NCBI GenBank assembly: GCA_023389135.1
Contig: JAEWEX010000130.1
Location: 1 to 8,636, forward strand
Direction of reading: 5' to 3'
Source: Pseudomonadota bacterium
Lineage (GTDB): Bacteria > Pseudomonadota > Alphaproteobacteria > Rhizobiales > Methylopilaceae
DNA length: 8,636 nucleotides
Shown here piece after piece: positions 7,265 through 8,636 of this stretch. Positions within the stretch are counted from its first letter, which is position 1; every line of letters begins with the position of its first letter. The notes under the pieces were generated by a model. It was given only the letters and a program-made list of their open reading frames with translations, ran no database searches and was not told where the DNA came from. The position numbers and the translations under genes were made by a program.

Positions 7265-7460
7265 ATAAGAACTAAGGACTTCCGGTACGGAGTTGCCCCG
7301 TCCGGTATCAACGGTCCAAGTCTTGGGAGGAGAGCCACTGGCGCGATCATCCGCGCCGGGCCTGGAACAGGAGCTGTCGTCCCGCACCCGCGGCTCCGAT
7401 TCCAGTTGCAGAAAAAAACAAGAACACTGATCGAGCAAGGCGAAAGCCTTGCTTTTTTTT
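7265..7460 (+). ncRNA. Putative small RNA, divergent from proS
   Basis: About 196 nt on the opposite strand to all neighbours, framed by a promoter-like element and a strong intrinsic terminator. Predicted stems by eye: (1) 7275-7281 with 7318-7324, enclosing 7282-7285/7302-7305 and 7287-7290/7298-7301 with loop agttgcc; (2) 7338-7345 with 7352-7359 (CTGGCGCG/CGCGCCGG, one G-U); (3) 7362-7367 with 7400-7405 (ctggaa/ttccag), enclosing ggagc/gctcc (7370-7374/7393-7397); (4) the terminator. A single-stranded A-rich linker (7411-7433) lies before the terminator. A purine-rich GGGAGGAG (7325-7332) between stems 1 and 2 resembles a Shine-Dalgarno, but no good ORF follows. I found no hallmark of SRP RNA, RNase P RNA or tmRNA and do not recognise the family. 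Alphaproteobacterial trans-acting regulators such as GsrN should be compared; I have an uncertain memory of GsrN lying near proS. Confidence 0.65.
7434..7460 (+). terminator. Strong Rho-independent terminator (plus strand)
   Basis: AGCAAGGC-GAAA-GCCTTGCT forms an 8-bp perfect stem capped by a GNRA tetraloop (7434-7453), directly followed by seven T (7454-7460). On the minus strand the next T-run is 16 nt from the stem, so it acts mainly for plus-strand transcripts. No plus-strand protein gene lies upstream, so it must end a non-coding transcript. Confidence 0.92.
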
Positions 7461-7699
7461 GACTTGCACGATGCTTGTCTCGCTCTCGCCCGCAGCCGGA
7501 TACCTGATCGCGTCGCGAGCACAGGAGAACGGATGCGTGGCGCGCGGGCCGTCGCCTGAAACGTCCAGACCGGCGCTCGCCCATACCGGGCGGTGCTGAC
7601 GCGACTCCGCCCGAACCGCCCAGCATCCACCCTCCGGTGAAGCGCATTGCGCAGCCGACGCGCTGCGCCCTTGCCGCCGAATCCGCTCTGGGCGTCAGA
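7461..7699. other. Intergenic sequence without a supported gene; hairpins after DUF1467
   Basis: No convincing protein gene on either strand. Two inverted repeats follow the DUF1467 stop: gcgcagc/gctgcgc (7649-7655/7662-7668, 6-nt loop) and gggcggt/accgccc (7588-7594/7615-7621, 20-nt loop). Neither is followed by a minus-strand T-run, so they may mark or protect the 3' end of the rnj-mce-DUF1467 transcript without being intrinsic terminators. A plus-strand 8-codon ORF (7533-7559, MRGARAVA) has AGGAG 5 nt upstream, but nothing else supports it. Confidence 0.4.
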
Positions 7700-7951
7700 C
7701 TAGAACGGCAGCCGGTCGAAGCTGATGACCCCGGTGGTCCAGGCCCACCGGAACAGGCCGAACACAACCGCCGACACGATGGTGTTGATCACGACGATCC
7801 GCAGGAACCGCGGTCTCGCCGGCGCGCCGGGATCGCTGCCGGGCACCACCTCGCCGGTCTCGTGCTGGCTGCGCACGCCCCAGGGCAGCACGGCGAACAG
7901 CAGCGTCCACCAGATGATGAAATAGACCGCGAGCGAACTGGCGATGGTCAC
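7700..7951 (-). CDS. DUF1467 family two-helix membrane protein
   Basis: An 83-aa protein that I recognise as the DUF1467 family by sequence and by its fixed place between mce and proS in Alphaproteobacteria. It has helix 1 at about 4-23 (SLAVYFIIWWTLLFAVLPW), a polar loop carrying GVRSQHETGEVVPGSDPGAP (25-44), and helix 2 at about 50-70 (LRIVVINTIVSAVVFGLFRW), ending with a short tail ISFDRLPF. The function is unknown; nothing here shows an enzymatic site. The start is GTG at 7951-7949: an AGGAGGT Shine-Dalgarno (minus strand, 7967-7961) within the end of mce lies 9 nt before it, and the frame upstream is an arginine-rich shadow of mce. The gene starts 5 nt after the mce stop, so the two are co-translated from one message. 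Confidence 0.9.
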   Translation of the reverse strand: MTIASSLAVYFIIWWTLLFAVLPWGVRSQHETGEVVPGSDPGAPARPRFLRIVVINTIVSAVVFGLFRWAWTTGVISFDRLPF

Positions 7952-7956
7952 CGCGC

Positions 7957-8361
7957 TCAGACCTCCTCGAGCTCGGTCAGCGTGCCGCAGAAGTCCTTCG
8001 GGTGGAGGAAGAGCACCGGCTTGCCGTGGGCGCCGATCCTCGGTTCGCCGTCGCCCAGCACCCGCGCGCCTGCGGCCACCAGCCGGTCGCGCGCGGCGCG
8101 GATGTCGGCGACCTCGTAGCACAGATGGTGGATGCCGCCGTCGGGATTGCGCTCGAGGAATCTGGCGATGGGCGAGGCCTCGCCCAGCGGCTCCAGGAAC
8201 TCGATCTTGGTGTTGGGCAGTTCCACGAACACGACGGTGACGCCGTGCTCCGGCTGCGGCAGCGGCTGGGTCACCGCCGCGCCCAGCGTGTCGCGATAGG
8301 TCGCGGTGGCCGCGGCGAGGTCGCGCACCGCGATGGCGACGTGGTTGAGGCGGCCGATCAT
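7957..8361 (-). CDS. mce: Methylmalonyl-CoA epimerase
   Basis: Interconverts (S)- and (R)-methylmalonyl-CoA, linking propionyl-CoA carboxylase to methylmalonyl-CoA mutase and succinyl-CoA; cytoplasmic. The 134-aa protein has the two-module glyoxalase/VOC fold of the family. By comparison with the Propionibacterium enzyme, the metal ligands would be His7 (LNHVAI), Glu54 (TKIEFLEPLG), His79 (GGIHHLCYEV) and Glu130 (GTLTELEEV). The stretch IGAHGKPVLFLHPKDFCG (109-126) is close to human MCEE. The ATG at 8361 gives the standard N-terminus, but its own upstream sequence is GGCG rather than GGAG because of a 17-bp tandem duplication. A 6-codon ORF ends on this ATG (ATGA), so initiation may depend on re-initiation. 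The partner carboxylase and mutase are not in the window. Confidence 0.93.
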   Translation of the reverse strand: MIGRLNHVAIAVRDLAAATATYRDTLGAAVTQPLPQPEHGVTVVFVELPNTKIEFLEPLGEASPIARFLERNPDGGIHHLCYEVADIRAARDRLVAAGARVLGDGEPRIGAHGKPVLFLHPKDFCGTLTELEEV

Positions 8362-8386
8362 GTCCGTTCGCCGATCATGTCCGTTC
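8353..8386. repeat. 17-bp tandem duplication containing the mce start codon
   Basis: Two adjacent perfect copies of gccgatcatgtccgttc occupy 8353-8369 and 8370-8386. Each copy includes a CAT (start codon on the minus strand). As 17 is not a multiple of 3, the upstream ATG (8378-8376) is out of frame with mce. Confidence 0.95.
8358..8378 (-). CDS. Six-codon upstream ORF overlapping the mce start
   Basis: ATG ATC GGC GAA CGG ACA TGA encodes MIGERT. It has the better-placed Shine-Dalgarno, GGAG (8389-8386), 7 nt before its ATG, and its TGA overlaps the mce ATG as ATGA. It arises from the tandem duplication. Its likely role, if translated, is to deliver ribosomes to mce by termination and re-initiation; the peptide itself is probably without function. 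Confidence 0.45.
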   Translation of the reverse strand: MIGERT

Positions 8387-8408
8387 TCCGGGAACCCGTG
8401 TCCCGGAG
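8386..8408 (-). promoter_or_regulatory. Hairpin that can hide the mce-region Shine-Dalgarno
   Basis: Just after the rnj stop the minus strand reads CTCCGGGA, a 7-nt loop, then TCCCGGAG: a perfect 8-bp stem. The 3' arm ends in the GGAG Shine-Dalgarno that lies 7 nt before the first ATG. There is no T-run, so it is not an intrinsic terminator. Pairing would restrict ribosome entry, and the hairpin could also mark an RNA processing point between rnj and mce. Confidence 0.5.
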
Positions 8409-8412
8409 GCGG

Positions 8413-8636
8413 TCATACGTCGACGATCATCACGTGACAAACGGGCTTTTTGCCCCAGGTGGCGTTCACCTCGGCGCGCACCGCACGCATCACCGCGTCG
8501 GCGACCGCGCCGCTGTCGCGGCGGCGGGCCTTGGGCAGGCCGTCTATGGTGTCGAGCGCGGTGTCGCGCACGATGTCGATGAAGGTGTCGCCGGTGTCGT
8601 CCTTGAGCGGCAGGCCGTGCAGCGACACCTCGGGGT
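8413..8636 (-). CDS. rnj: Ribonuclease J, C-terminal part (cut by the window edge)
   Basis: Only the last 73 residues are visible; the gene continues beyond 8636. The segment starts PEVSLHGLPLKDD, passes a region of acidic and basic helix (DTFIDIVRDTALDTIDGLPKARRRDSGAVADAV in outline), and ends WGKKPVCHVMIVDV, the pattern I associate with the small C-terminal domain of RNase J, which helps dimerisation. RNase J is a metallo-beta-lactamase-fold endo- and 5'-exonuclease for RNA turnover and rRNA maturation; its catalytic HxHxDH region lies outside the window. The identification rests on this tail plus the conserved order rnj-mce-DUF1467-proS. The GTG at 8628 is an internal codon, not the start. 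Confidence 0.8.
   Translation of the reverse strand, partial: PEVSLHGLPLKDDTGDTFIDIVRDTALDTIDGLPKARRRDSGAVADAVMRAVRAEVNATWGKKPVCHVMIVDV

Noticed and set aside
7265..7460. Whether the plus-strand RNA is SRP RNA, RNase P RNA or tmRNA
   Set aside because: I looked for the conserved SRP GGAAGNAGC-type loop, the RNase P GAGGAAAGUCC element and a tmRNA acceptor/tag frame and saw none. 6S RNA could not be fully excluded by eye, but the separate stem-loops do not resemble its single bulged rod.
7464..7478. Sigma-54-like element TTGCACG-N4-TTGT on the plus strand
   Set aside because: It lacks the GG at -24 and the GC at -12, the two most conserved dinucleotides, and no gene follows.
7210..7767. Minus-strand open frames of 185 and 127 codons in the DUF1467-proS gap
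   Set aside because: Low-complexity Arg/Ser/Pro/Gly-rich products, no Shine-Dalgarno of note, and they run through the sRNA terminator and stems. The longer one overlaps the end of DUF1467.
1..8636. CRISPR arrays, insertion sequences, tRNA or rRNA genes, prophage genes
   Set aside because: No regular repeat-spacer pattern, transposase motifs, terminal repeats, tRNA cloverleaf or phage-type genes seen on either strand; the block is ordinary core chromosome apart from the points listed.

Overview
The window is a very GC-rich stretch of an alphaproteobacterial chromosome. Two things point there: the gene order rnj, mce, DUF1467, proS, lolC, lolD, dnaE, which is a housekeeping block I know from this class, and the details of the proteins (short ProS without the editing insertion, a single LolC/E-type permease, DnaE with a TDTNN motif in its PHP domain). 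All recognisable protein genes lie on the minus strand, so the block reads from the right end of the window to the left. The order cannot be fixed with confidence; a Caulobacterales/Maricaulales-type organism would fit the SidA-like gene described below.

Reading in the direction of transcription: 8636-8413 is the end of RNase J. A short spacer (8412-8362) holds a perfect hairpin, a Shine-Dalgarno sequence inside that hairpin and a 17-bp tandem duplication that copies the start codon of mce. mce (methylmalonyl-CoA epimerase) and a two-helix DUF1467 protein follow, 5 nt apart. A 651-base gap (7699-7049) has no convincing protein gene, but on the PLUS strand it carries a promoter-like element, about 196 nt of strongly foldable sequence and a textbook intrinsic terminator, which together look like a small RNA gene divergent from proS. 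proS, lolC and lolD are then packed tightly (8-nt gap, then an ATGA overlap).

Between lolD and dnaE is a 203-base gap. It holds a consensus -35 element, a LexA (SOS) box of the alphaproteobacterial type GTTC-N7-GTTC lying over the -10 element, and a 35-codon gene for a single-helix membrane peptide ending 24 nt before dnaE. From memory, this matches the place and design of sidA, the SOS-induced cell-division inhibitor of Caulobacter. dnaE (replicative DNA polymerase III alpha subunit, 1137 aa) fills 3559-146 and would be co-transcribed with the peptide gene.

Functionally the block joins RNA decay (RNase J), propionate/methylmalonyl-CoA metabolism (Mce), translation (ProS), export of lipoproteins to the outer membrane (LolC/F-LolD) and replication with a probable SOS checkpoint (SidA-like peptide, DnaE). 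The two parts most worth attention are the LexA-controlled peptide and the plus-strand small RNA.
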